From Nitrososphaerota archaeon (GTDB taxonomy: Archaea > Thermoproteota > Nitrososphaeria > Nitrososphaerales > UBA57), in NCBI GenBank assembly GCA_024860875.1, contig JACPSZ010000002.1, positions 1 to 42,252 on the forward strand: a DNA stretch of 42,252 nt. The letters are read 5' to 3'. Both the position numbers and the translations under genes were made by a program. The stretch's first letter is position 1. Each line of letters starts with the position of its first letter. Under the pieces are notes generated by a model. The model had not been told where the DNA came from and made no database searches. It saw nothing but the letters and a program-made list of their open reading frames with translations. Of this stretch, positions 7,530 to 15,116 are shown in pieces.

Positions 7530-9701
7530 ATGAAACTCCCCAATTCATTAGGTAAAATGGCTGCAATACTGATTGCGGCAATTCTCGTGCTGTCTGTATT
7601 TTCAGTACTGACGCCCTCGATGAAGCCTGCAGAAGCTCAGGCACAACTCCCCCGCGAACAGAGAAACTGGGAATATCTAAATGGTAATGCACTGGGACAT
7701 AACTACAATCCTCAAACACAGCTCAATAAGGACAATGTCCAATTCTTGGAGCTGAAGTGGATCTACCCAATTCCTACGGTTTCCCAGCAAGCTAATAGGC
7801 TTCAAGGATTCCCCACCGTCACCGAAGGATCTATGGCTCCTCCGATAGTCGTAGATGGAGTCGTATACTCTGTGCTAAACAGCAAGATGATACTCGCGTT
7901 GGATGGAAAGACAGGCAAAGAGCTTTGGAGATACATATCTACTTTCGATAACAGGAACATAAATAGTTCATTGCCTGTTATATCCGGATACCAGCTTGGC
8001 CATACTCATGGCATAAATTATGCGGATGGAAAGATATGGATGAACGACTTTGGATGTCAAGTATCTGCAATTGATGCAAAGACTGGCAAGTCGGTGAGGA
8101 ACTACACTAATTTATGCAGGGAAATTCCAATGGACAGTCCTCAAGGAATGGGTATTCCGACTAACTCTGGCTTCTATGCGGGTGCAGGAGGCCATCCTCC
8201 TTCATTCTACAACAGGGACAACGTCATGATTTGGGCGATTGGTGGAGCATCTGAAGGGACATGGGGTGGAAGATCATACGTTGCTGGCTATGATGTTAAT
8301 ACAGGTCAGTTGAAATGGAGATTCTTCTACATCCCACCCTGTGGTGATCCAGCAACATGCAAGCCTCTCTTCCAGAAGGAAAAGCAAGACTGGGGTAACT
8401 GGCTCGTTCAGAATTGTAACAAGATATGGATACAGGGCATAAAGTCATGCACGCTTGATCAAGACCTTTTGAGAAACGACTTTGGAAATATGAGGTTCAA
8501 TTCAGGAGTAAGCAACGTATGGGGTACAATGGTAGTTGACCAAGAAACCGGAATACTATATTTCGGAACTGCACAAGCCGGACCAGACTGGAACGCAACA
8601 CACGCACCGGGATTCAGATTATTCGGAGCATCAGTAATAGCCCTTAACGCTGGCACAGGAGAACTGATATGGGCCCATCAAACTACAGCCAGAGACCTCT
8701 GGGATTATGACTGTTCATGGAACACAGTACTTGGGAATGCTAAGGTAAAGGGCCAGAACAAGAAAGTTGTCATAAAGGGATGCAAGAACGGAATTGTACA
8801 TGTGCTAGACGCAGCCACTGGAGAGCTACAACATCTCTTGGAGAGCCCCGACATAAAGAGGACACCTGAGCAGTTGTTGGGGAACAAAGAATGGAACGGT
8901 ATACTTCTTGATCCAAGGAACAAGGAGCACATGACTAAGAAATGGACAAACTATCCAAGTACAGATGCATTCTGGATGAGTTGCAATGTAACTGGATGCT
9001 TAGAGTCTGATATTGCAATCGACCCAACAAGAAACATGGTATTCGCAGGCACCTACAACAGCCCAGGCTGGAATAGGGTTACAAATGCCGATCCTCGAGG
9101 AGTTTCACTAGGGGGACAGCTAAATGTGCCTAACAGGCCTTTCACACCTAAGATCAACATGACAATTAACGCATGGGACCTTGACACTGGTCAGCTAAAG
9201 TGGAAGTACTTCATAGATGAAGTGGGGTTCAGAGGCGGTGTGATGGTCAGTGGAGGGTTAGTATGGTTCGCAGCGACTGACGGGACAGCAAAGGCCCTCG
9301 ACGCAGATACTGGCAAAGTTGTGTACCAACAAAACCTCGGAATATCACAGCTCATTCAGCCTACAATTGCAGCAGATGCTGATGGGAAGATGAAGTTATT
9401 CAGAGTCGTTGGAGGACACCAGTTCTTCGCTAATCTGCTGGGTCCTGCAGGTAGCGGCTCCCCCGTGCCAGGTGCAATCATGGCCTATGGACTGCCTGAC
9501 AAGATACCTACGCCACAAGAAATCATCAAAGATTTACCGAAAGAGCAGCTGAAAGAGGTTCTCAAAGAAGTACCAAAGGATGTGCTTGCTGAAGTAGCTC
9601 CTCAAGAGGGAATAAGCCCGATCTCCTACGGAGTAATAGGTATCGGACTGGTACTGGTAGTAATAGCTGGTGTACTATTCACAAGAAGAAAGAAAGTGTG
9701 A
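7530..9701 (+). CDS. Secreted, membrane-anchored PQQ-dependent dehydrogenase
   Basis: A 723-residue beta-propeller quinoprotein that should oxidise an alcohol, sugar or similar substrate outside the cell and pass electrons to the membrane chain. It has a signal peptide (hydrophobic 10-28, then AEAQAQ), tryptophan-docking repeats of the form ALD-x-K-TG-K-x-LW (about 123-133), AGYDVNTGQLKW (252-263), ALNAGTGELIW (371-381) and WDLDTGQLKW (549-558), and a single carboxy-terminal helix (699-718) followed by RRKKV, which would tether it to the membrane. WDYD at 391-394 matches the catalytic region; the D-x-D form is the hallmark of lanthanide-using enzymes such as XoxF. There is no adjacent Cys-Cys pair, but many spaced cysteines (e.g. 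271/277, 296/307, 485/490) suggest structural disulfides. A charged linker with KEVPKDV repeats (665-690) precedes the anchor. Substrate unknown. Confidence 0.9.
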   Translation: MKLPNSLGKMAAILIAAILVLSVFSVLTPSMKPAEAQAQLPREQRNWEYLNGNALGHNYNPQTQLNKDNVQFLELKWIYPIPTVSQQANRLQGFPTVTEGSMAPPIVVDGVVYSVLNSKMILALDGKTGKELWRYISTFDNRNINSSLPVISGYQLGHTHGINYADGKIWMNDFGCQVSAIDAKTGKSVRNYTNLCREIPMDSPQGMGIPTNSGFYAGAGGHPPSFYNRDNVMIWAIGGASEGTWGGRSYVAGYDVNTGQLKWRFFYIPPCGDPATCKPLFQKEKQDWGNWLVQNCNKIWIQGIKSCTLDQDLLRNDFGNMRFNSGVSNVWGTMVVDQETGILYFGTAQAGPDWNATHAPGFRLFGASVIALNAGTGELIWAHQTTARDLWDYDCSWNTVLGNAKVKGQNKKVVIKGCKNGIVHVLDAATGELQHLLESPDIKRTPEQLLGNKEWNGILLDPRNKEHMTKKWTNYPSTDAFWMSCNVTGCLESDIAIDPTRNMVFAGTYNSPGWNRVTNADPRGVSLGGQLNVPNRPFTPKINMTINAWDLDTGQLKWKYFIDEVGFRGGVMVSGGLVWFAATDGTAKALDADTGKVVYQQNLGISQLIQPTIAADADGKMKLFRVVGGHQFFANLLGPAGSGSPVPGAIMAYGLPDKIPTPQEIIKDLPKEQLKEVLKEVPKDVLAEVAPQEGISPISYGVIGIGLVLVVIAGVLFTRRKKV

Positions 9702-9709
9702 ACAGACCT

Positions 9710-9752
9710 GTGATTGCCTTAGTGTAAGGCAATCACCCATATTTTATTTTTC
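9710..9752 (+). terminator. Hairpin terminator after the PQQ dehydrogenase gene
   Basis: GTGATTGCCTT (9710-9720) and AAGGCAATCAC (9726-9736) form a perfect 11-bp stem with the loop AGTGT, followed by a T-rich run (9741-9752). It starts nine bases after the stop codon. It separates this gene from the convergent gene at 9786. Confidence 0.75.
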
Positions 9753-9785
9753 TTAATTCTTCAGCAGCTTAGTCAAGCAAAAATT

Positions 9786-10619
9786 CTATTGTGGTGGCTT
9801 TTGTGCCTTCTTTCCTCTCTGCCTTACCATCAGGACTACCCAGCCCAGCCATCCCACTACAACCACTACTGCAAGCCCGATTAGTAGAGGATTTGAGATT
9901 CCTATTCCTGGGGGTGATGCGATTTTCAAGCCCGCCCAAGTGGCTGTGTTGGGGTTTCTGGCATCGGTAGTCTTCGGATACACGTCGGCGACTCTACCTT
10001 CATCGAATATGACAAATCTTACTGCTGCGGTACCTCCAGCGCCCAACGCCATGTCCTGCTGGTCGCCAGAATTGAACGGGTGCCTCAATTCAAAGTGGTT
10101 ATGATCACCAATACGAGTGACTGCGCATTCTCCATCAATCTGGCGGTCTGCGGAGAACCGATCCTGTCCCAAATTGTTTGAATCGTCGAAGCTTCGTGGA
10201 GGTGCGCAACCTATGAGATCATCACCTTGTCCATATACAAGGCCGTCGTCAGGAAGGTGAAAGTCAATGACGACTTGGTCAAACTGCCCTATTACGTCTG
10301 CAAGGTTAGTATCCCTGATCTTAAGGGCAAAGTACAGATCCCTTGCATCGTTCATCACGTATATTGTGGATTCTCCATACTTGGAAATGAAAGTGACCTT
10401 GTAAGCCGAAGCCCATTCGCTGTCATCGATCTTTCCGTCCATAGTAGGCTCTTGCGAAGCCCATGCGGAGAATACGGTCCTTGATGGAGCTTGAGCAAGT
10501 GTTACGGGGATGTATGTTGCTCCTAATGCCAGCACGATTAGAAGCCCGATTGCCAGAACTCTTCTCTTTGCAGCACTATTGGGGGTCAAAACATCGAATT
10601 GCGACTTTTGCTTCCTCAT
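9786..10619 (-). CDS. Secreted CBM9/DOMON-like domain protein with carboxy-terminal anchor
   Basis: A 277-residue exported protein. A hydrophobic segment at about 20-43 ends in TLAQAPS and looks like a signal peptide. The body (about 50-225) has the family-9 carbohydrate-binding/DOMON-like pattern: DGKIDDSEWASA, then YVMNDARDLYFALKIRD and a later FELRHPF strand. A second hydrophobic helix (about 240-264) ends in RQRGKKAQK and would anchor it with the domain outside. Such domains bind sugars or, in some enzymes, haem; neither ligand can be proved here. It is convergent with the PQQ dehydrogenase and lies 22 bases after leuD. Its own TATA-like AGATATTTAGG would overlap the end of leuD. Confidence 0.72.
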   Translation of the reverse strand: MRKQKSQFDVLTPNSAAKRRVLAIGLLIVLALGATYIPVTLAQAPSRTVFSAWASQEPTMDGKIDDSEWASAYKVTFISKYGESTIYVMNDARDLYFALKIRDTNLADVIGQFDQVVIDFHLPDDGLVYGQGDDLIGCAPPRSFDDSNNLGQDRFSADRQIDGECAVTRIGDHNHFELRHPFNSGDQQDMALGAGGTAAVRFVIFDEGRVADVYPKTTDARNPNTATWAGLKIASPPGIGISNPLLIGLAVVVVVGWLGWVVLMVRQRGKKAQKPPQ

Positions 10620-10641
10620 TAACGTTTCCGTTAGAATAATC

Positions 10642-11136
10642 CTAAATATCTGGGAGGCCGCCGTGTTTCTGGATATACGGTATTAAGCCTCCTTCCAACA
10701 GTATCTTCGTCATGATCTCTGGGAGAGGAGGGAAGTTCAGCTCTATCTTCTTCGTAATATTTCTGACCTTGCCAGCAGAAAGGTCAACTTCCAGAATGTT
10801 TCCCTCATCAATTTGATCCGTGTCTGCGATAATAACTGGTAATCCTATATTGACGCAGTTCCTATAGAATATCCTTGCAAACGATTTTGCAATTACGGCT
10901 TCTACGCCAGCCATCTTGATTATTGTTGGTGCGTGCTCCCTGCTCGATCCCAAACCGAAGTTCCTCCCTCCGACTACAAAATCGCCCTTCTTGACGTTTG
11001 GTGCAAAGTCAGCCCTTGCATCCTCAAGAACATGCTTTGAAAGCTCTGGAAGGTTGGAACGTAAATGGAAGAACCTTCCCGGTGCTATGTGGTCTGTGCT
11101 GATTCCGTCTCCGAACTTCCAAGCTCTGCCTCCCAT
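10642..11136 (-). CDS. leuD: 3-isopropylmalate dehydratase/homoaconitase small subunit
   Basis: A 164-residue swivel-domain subunit that, with the 4Fe-4S large subunit, isomerises 2-hydroxy acids in leucine synthesis (isopropylmalate) or in the alpha-aminoadipate/LysW route to lysine (homoaconitate). Landmarks are FGDGISTDHIAPGRF near 8-22, VVGGRNFGLGSSREHAP at about 54-70 and KSFARIFYRNCVNIGLPVI. The specificity loop after ISTDHIAPGRF reads FHLRSN. In archaeal enzymes an arginine in this loop (YLRT) has been linked to homoaconitase and its absence (YLV-type) to isopropylmalate, so a homoaconitase or dual role is possible. The ATG lies one base past the large-subunit stop. Confidence 0.88.
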   Translation of the reverse strand: MGGRAWKFGDGISTDHIAPGRFFHLRSNLPELSKHVLEDARADFAPNVKKGDFVVGGRNFGLGSSREHAPTIIKMAGVEAVIAKSFARIFYRNCVNIGLPVIIADTDQIDEGNILEVDLSAGKVRNITKKIELNFPPLPEIMTKILLEGGLIPYIQKHGGLPDI

Positions 11137-11137
11137 T

Positions 11138-12391
11138 TTACAGAACCTCTGCCGGATGCGTGATTACACCCTTCAATGCGGTAGCAGCAGCCATTGCTGG
11201 AGATCCAAGATAAGTGAAAGCCTTTGGGTTGCCCATCCTGCCTTGAAAGTTCCTGTTCGTGGTTGAGAATACTCGTTCACCATCTGCAGGCACTCCTCCG
11301 AGAGCACCGAAGCACATCCCGCATCCAGAAGGAGTTATGACAGCTCCAGCCTCTAGCAGAGTCTGCACCGTTCCGTCTTTTACAGCTTCCATGTACACCT
11401 TGTGGGATGCGGGAGTTACCATAAGCCTTACTCCCGGAGCGACCTTCTTACCCTTGATTATCGATGCGACTATTTTGATGTCTTCCAGCCTTGCGTTGGT
11501 GCAGCTTCCAACGAAAACCTGATCGATTTTGACCTCTCCAATTTCGCCTATGGGCTTTACGTTATCAACTGCATGAGGAAGAGCAACCTGCGGAGTCAGC
11601 TTCGCGGCATCTATTTCAAAGGTCTTTTCGTACTGTGCGTTAGCGTCTGGATGAAGCTCTGTAAATTGATCTCCTCTTCCCATCTGCTTGAGGTATGCTT
11701 CGGTTTTAGAGTCTGAAGCTATAAGCCCGACTTTAGCACCAGCTTCAACTGACATATTCGGGAGGACAAGGCGCTCTGACATCTCCATGTTTTCGATGGT
11801 GCTCCCTTCAAACTGCATCGCCTTGTACGTTGCGCCCTCTGCGCCCAGCATCCCGATCAAGTGCAGGATTATGTCCTTCGAGTAAACTCCTTTGGGCAGT
11901 TTCCCATCTATGACAAAGCGAAAGGTTTCAGGGACTCTAAGCCAAGTCTTACCGAAAGTCATCGCTACGGAAACGTCTGTTGCGCCCATGCCCGTTGCGA
12001 AGGATGCCAATGCGCCTGCCATTACTGTATGCGAGTCCGTGCCTACTATCATTCTTCCCGGCGCTGCATATTTCTCGGCAACTACCTGATGACATATTCC
12101 TGTCCCAGCTTCTTCAAAGACGCAGCCGCTACTCTTTGCAAATTCTCTTAGCACAGCATGGTCGTTTGAAACCTCTAATCTCGGAGAGGGGACTGCGTGG
12201 TCTATGAAGATGATAACCCTTTTTGGATCGAATAGCTTGCCCCCTCCAATCTCTTTTAGTTTCTTAACTACCAGAGGCCCACTGGCGTCGTGAGTGAAAG
12301 CGTAATCAACTTTAACAATGGCACTCTCACCTGCAGAAACATTCCTTCCAGCATGAGAGCTTACAAGCTTCCCGGCAAGCGTCTTTCCCAT
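11138..12391 (-). CDS. leuC: 3-isopropylmalate dehydratase/homoaconitase large subunit
   Basis: A 417-residue aconitase-family subunit carrying the 4Fe-4S cluster that binds and dehydrates the hydroxy acid. The three cluster cysteines are C297 (VGSCTNAR), C357 and C360 (PSGCGMCFG). Other family signatures are FIDHAVPSP near 63-71, GTGICHQ at 97-102, GTDSHTVMAGA at 117-127 and the terminal FQGRMG. Length is normal for the archaeal split enzyme. It is followed by leuD in the same operon. Which of the leucine or lysine pathways it serves depends on the small subunit. A TATA box at 12423-12430 implies a leader of about nine bases. Confidence 0.9.
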   Translation of the reverse strand: MGKTLAGKLVSSHAGRNVSAGESAIVKVDYAFTHDASGPLVVKKLKEIGGGKLFDPKRVIIFIDHAVPSPRLEVSNDHAVLREFAKSSGCVFEEAGTGICHQVVAEKYAAPGRMIVGTDSHTVMAGALASFATGMGATDVSVAMTFGKTWLRVPETFRFVIDGKLPKGVYSKDIILHLIGMLGAEGATYKAMQFEGSTIENMEMSERLVLPNMSVEAGAKVGLIASDSKTEAYLKQMGRGDQFTELHPDANAQYEKTFEIDAAKLTPQVALPHAVDNVKPIGEIGEVKIDQVFVGSCTNARLEDIKIVASIIKGKKVAPGVRLMVTPASHKVYMEAVKDGTVQTLLEAGAVITPSGCGMCFGALGGVPADGERVFSTTNRNFQGRMGNPKAFTYLGSPAMAAATALKGVITHPAEVL

Positions 12392-12561
12392 TCTTCTCTA
12401 AAACCTTCAAGAATTTGTTGGATATAAAACATTTAGCGTTATTTGTTCTAGGTATCCACCTAATGCATTCTCTTCTCTAAATGGCTTTGAAGCGGAGAAT
12501 AAGGAGAATAATATTGAATGATCGCCATACATATTTTTATCACTCTACTTTACCCCCAGAA

Positions 12562-12652
12562 CGGTTCTGATGACTAAACTTGGTTTTGACTTCAGTTGCT
12601 ATCTTGATGGGAGGAAGGATGAATTCTAAACTCATTTAAGTTATCAGAACCG
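12562..12652. repeat. Long inverted repeat (14-bp stem) in noncoding DNA
   Basis: CGGTTCTGATGACT (12562-12575) pairs with AGTTATCAGAACCG (12639-12652) over 14 positions with one G-U, enclosing 63 bases. The left 13 bases from 12563 recur exactly, in reverse complement, at 24982-24994. The left arm also forms an odd-centred palindrome CAGAAC-G-GTTCTG at 12557-12569. It could be a structured RNA or a regulator site. Confidence 0.6.
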
Positions 12653-12697
12653 AACCCTCACATTTTTGGTTTAAATACGGTCAGCTGCCAAAAACAA

Positions 12698-12843
12698 ATT
12701 CACCTCATCTTTTGAGTTTATATTGCAAGGGGGTAGAGGAAATGCACACAGACAAGGAGCAGCATTTTTTACTGACCTACTTTATTACTATACTATTGTT
12801 CTTTATATTGTAAGCCCTTCCTATCTTTTGTGCCGGGGCGGGC
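12698..12843 (+). repeat. Dispersed noncoding element, copy A (candidate small RNA gene)
   Basis: This 146-base element matches copy B (34042-34163, minus strand). The first 34 bases, which include a TATA box TTTATATT at 12717-12724, differ at two positions only. A second block of 24 bases starting CTACTTTATTACTATACTAT at 12777 also differs at two positions, and similarity continues past TTGTAA to GTGC and a GC-rich end. Copy A has about 16 extra bases (around 12757-12775). Conservation of promoter plus downstream sequence suggests a transcribed unit. A 23-codon frame (12742-12813) ends in a hydrophobic tail whose last 11 residues are also readable in copy B, but the ATG lies slightly upstream of the start site predicted from the TATA box, and copy B lacks a start codon in frame. 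Confidence 0.7.
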
Positions 12844-12864
12844 TAAACAGAGCACAACGCTAAA

Positions 12865-13353
12865 CTATTCTTGTTCTTTGACGAGCTTTACTCCTGAAGG
12901 AGGTAGAGGTTTGACCTTGATCACCAAGGTATCAGTCAGCTTGTTAAGTAGCCTCTGCCTGTTTTCGCTAAGAAATATCCAGCCTACTATCACATCCAAT
13001 ACCAGAATGAACGCTTTGCCAAGGGCCTGCAAAAATGCCTTTGCTAAGGTAGGCACATTACCATTCATATCAACGACCTTAAGGTTCATCACCTTCTTGC
13101 CCAGAGACTGACCACTCGTAGACTCAAAATAGGTCCAATAAGCCAGAAAGACTAAAGACCTGACCTGAAGAACACTCCCAAAAGCCGTGTTCATGACATC
13201 GTTGAAATCAAGGTTCGGGAACCTGAAAGCAAACGGCAGCGCAAAGACGGTGAATACAGCCTCTGCTATAGCTCCAACAACTATGAAATCAATCAACCAA
13301 GCAATGAACCTGTCAGACCACTTTGCGATAACAAGCTCCTTCTCAGCTCCCAT
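12865..13353 (-). CDS. RDD family membrane protein
   Basis: A 162-residue integral membrane protein with the features that name the RDD family: RFIAWLIDFIVV at about 15-26 (Arg and Asp in the first helix), SGQSLGKKVMNLKVVD at about 79-94 and a later NRQRLLNKLTDTLVI with the second conserved aspartate. Three or four membrane helices are predicted by eye. RDD proteins are poorly characterised; some bacterial ones affect sodium or proton tolerance. It diverges from kdpA across a 137-base gap, so a link with ion homeostasis is possible but unproved. Confidence 0.85.
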   Translation of the reverse strand: MGAEKELVIAKWSDRFIAWLIDFIVVGAIAEAVFTVFALPFAFRFPNLDFNDVMNTAFGSVLQVRSLVFLAYWTYFESTSGQSLGKKVMNLKVVDMNGNVPTLAKAFLQALGKAFILVLDVIVGWIFLSENRQRLLNKLTDTLVIKVKPLPPSGVKLVKEQE

Positions 13354-13432
13354 GGAGCGAATAGCAGCAAACCCTGAACATAAACTGCAAAGATTTTTTA
13401 CAATTTTCTGCTATAATAGCGTTGTTGAAACC

Positions 13433-13440
13433 TTTTATAT
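13433..13440 (+). promoter_or_regulatory. TATA box of kdpABC
   Basis: TTTTATAT centred at 13437 predicts transcription starting near 13463, with a leader of about 28 bases before the GTG at 13491. No sensor kinase or response regulator (KdpD/KdpE) is adjacent. Confidence 0.6.
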
Positions 13441-13490
13441 TGAGAGCAAACTCTAGCCGATTACCGTGAAGACCAGAATAAGAGATTCAT

Positions 13491-15104
13491 GTGATCAGTT
13501 TGAACCCAATATTGCTGATTATCGTTCTTCTTGCATCGACACTCAGCGTGTCGGCCATCCTTGGCTTGTACATAGCCAGAATGATTTCCTACGAGCTGCA
13601 ACCTCTTGAGAAGCGCTTAGCCAAACTCGAAAGAAAGCTTAACAAAACCCTTGGCCTTGGGGCAGGCCATGAAATGACATGGAAGGAGTATTTCATTGCT
13701 TTAGTACTGACTAATTTTATTGCTGCGGCATTCGTCTTTATTCTCCTAGTTCTGCAGGGTATAATGCCTTTTGGAAAAGAGGGCTTTAGCATAGATCTGG
13801 CCTTCAGTACAGCAGCTTCTCTCATAACCAATACGGATATTCAGCATTATGCTGGAGAACAATTGTCTCCGTTTTCGCAGATGCTTGCAATCACATATGT
13901 TATGTTTGTTGCACCAGCATCTGGAATCTGCGCAGCTTTTGCATTCATCAGAGCCTTCATAAGAAAGAACTTCGGACTCGGGAATTTCTACATGGATTTT
14001 GCCCGAGTAATTTTAACATTATTGCTGCCAATAGCATTGATTTCTTCGGTGCTGTTCATGGCTTTAGGAGTTCCCCAAACGCTCGATGCATCAGTTACGG
14101 CTAAAACGCTCGAAGGGAACGAGCAGATCATCGCTACAGGTCCAGTAGCATCACTCGAATCTATAAAGCATCTCGGGAGCAACGGTGGGGGATTCTTCGA
14201 GGCTAATTCCGCTCATCCATTCGAGAATCCGAACGGCCTGACAAACCTCTATTCGATGGTTCTAATGCTAGTAATCCCCTTGGCTTTCCCCATAGCTTAC
14301 GGGAGGCTGCTAGGAAGAGGGAGAGGGGTGTCTATTCTAATTACACTACTTCTGGGGTTCGGAGCCCTACTAGTCCTAGCCCTCTCTGCTGAAAGCGGCC
14401 CTTCTGGTCTGGAAACTAGATTCGGCAACTTTGGGAGCATAATATTCAATGTTGTATCCATCTCTACTAACACGGGCACAGTAAACGCACCATTATCAGC
14501 AATGTCGCCTAATGCTATATCTTCTCTACTGCTAGCCATGTTCATTCAGGCTGTGCCCGGCGCTGACGGAACTGGAATAATGTACATCGTAATTTACATC
14601 ATCCTGACACTCTTCATCGTAGGCCTTATGGTCGGCAAAACTCCAGAATTCATGAGCATGAAGATTAGCCCAAGGGATATCAAACTTGCAGTGCTGATAT
14701 TCATTATACACCCTATTCTCATACTGGTCCCATCAGTAATAGCGTTTACAACTGGAAATGCTCAGGCTCTCATAGGAAACAAAATCACGCCTCTCTCATT
14801 TACTAAGGTATTTTATGAATATACTTCTGCAGCAGCTAACAACGGCTCCGACTATTTTGGCGTCTTAGCAAATACTCCATTCTGGAACAACTCTACGGCT
14901 CTAGTCATGCTACTGGGAAGGTATGTGCCTATAGCTTTGATGCTAGCAATTGCAGGCTCTTTTACAGTGAAAGAAAGGAAGGAGATCGTTGAGCCCATAA
15001 AGACGCAGGGAGCCATATTCATAATTACAATTCTAGTAGTAACTTTTCTGCTAACTGTACTGACTTTCTTCCCGTTCTTGGCAATAGGGCCATGGTCTCT
15101 CTGA
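13491..15104 (+). CDS. kdpA: Potassium-transporting ATPase subunit KdpA
   Basis: A 537-residue channel-like subunit of the high-affinity KdpFABC potassium pump. About ten membrane helices surround four selectivity-filter repeats, all visible: TNTDIQHYAGE (113-123), SNGGGFFEANSAHP (230-243), STNTGTVNAPL (325-335) and ANNGSDYFG (449-457). The start is GTG at 13491; the ATG two bases earlier is out of frame and closes at once. An early basic/charged segment between helices 1 and 2 (YELQPLEKRLAKLERKL, about 34-50) is longer and more charged than in E. coli. kdpB follows after 12 bases. Confidence 0.96.
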   Translation: MISLNPILLIIVLLASTLSVSAILGLYIARMISYELQPLEKRLAKLERKLNKTLGLGAGHEMTWKEYFIALVLTNFIAAAFVFILLVLQGIMPFGKEGFSIDLAFSTAASLITNTDIQHYAGEQLSPFSQMLAITYVMFVAPASGICAAFAFIRAFIRKNFGLGNFYMDFARVILTLLLPIALISSVLFMALGVPQTLDASVTAKTLEGNEQIIATGPVASLESIKHLGSNGGGFFEANSAHPFENPNGLTNLYSMVLMLVIPLAFPIAYGRLLGRGRGVSILITLLLGFGALLVLALSAESGPSGLETRFGNFGSIIFNVVSISTNTGTVNAPLSAMSPNAISSLLLAMFIQAVPGADGTGIMYIVIYIILTLFIVGLMVGKTPEFMSMKISPRDIKLAVLIFIIHPILILVPSVIAFTTGNAQALIGNKITPLSFTKVFYEYTSAAANNGSDYFGVLANTPFWNNSTALVMLLGRYVPIALMLAIAGSFTVKERKEIVEPIKTQGAIFIITILVVTFLLTVLTFFPFLAIGPWSL

Positions 15105-15116
15105 GGCGTATGGAAA

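Larger units (their letters stand above)
12392..12864. other. 473-base intergenic region with hairpin and repeat copy A
   Basis: From left to right it holds the leuC promoter (minus-strand TTTTATAT at 12423-12430), a weak 29-codon open frame (12481-12570), a large inverted repeat (12562-12652), a consensus plus-strand TTTAAATA at 12670-12677, and copy A of the dispersed element (12698-12843). The last bases lead into the 3' end of the convergent RDD gene. No tRNA, rRNA or recognised RNA family was found by eye. Confidence 0.7.

Noticed and set aside
12481-12570. 29-codon frame in the long intergenic region
   Set aside because: No promoter at the right distance, no ribosome-binding site and a composition without any pattern.
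12562-12652. Box C/D guide RNA
   Set aside because: CTGATGA resembles a C box, but no D box (CTGA) lies next to the terminal stem on either strand.
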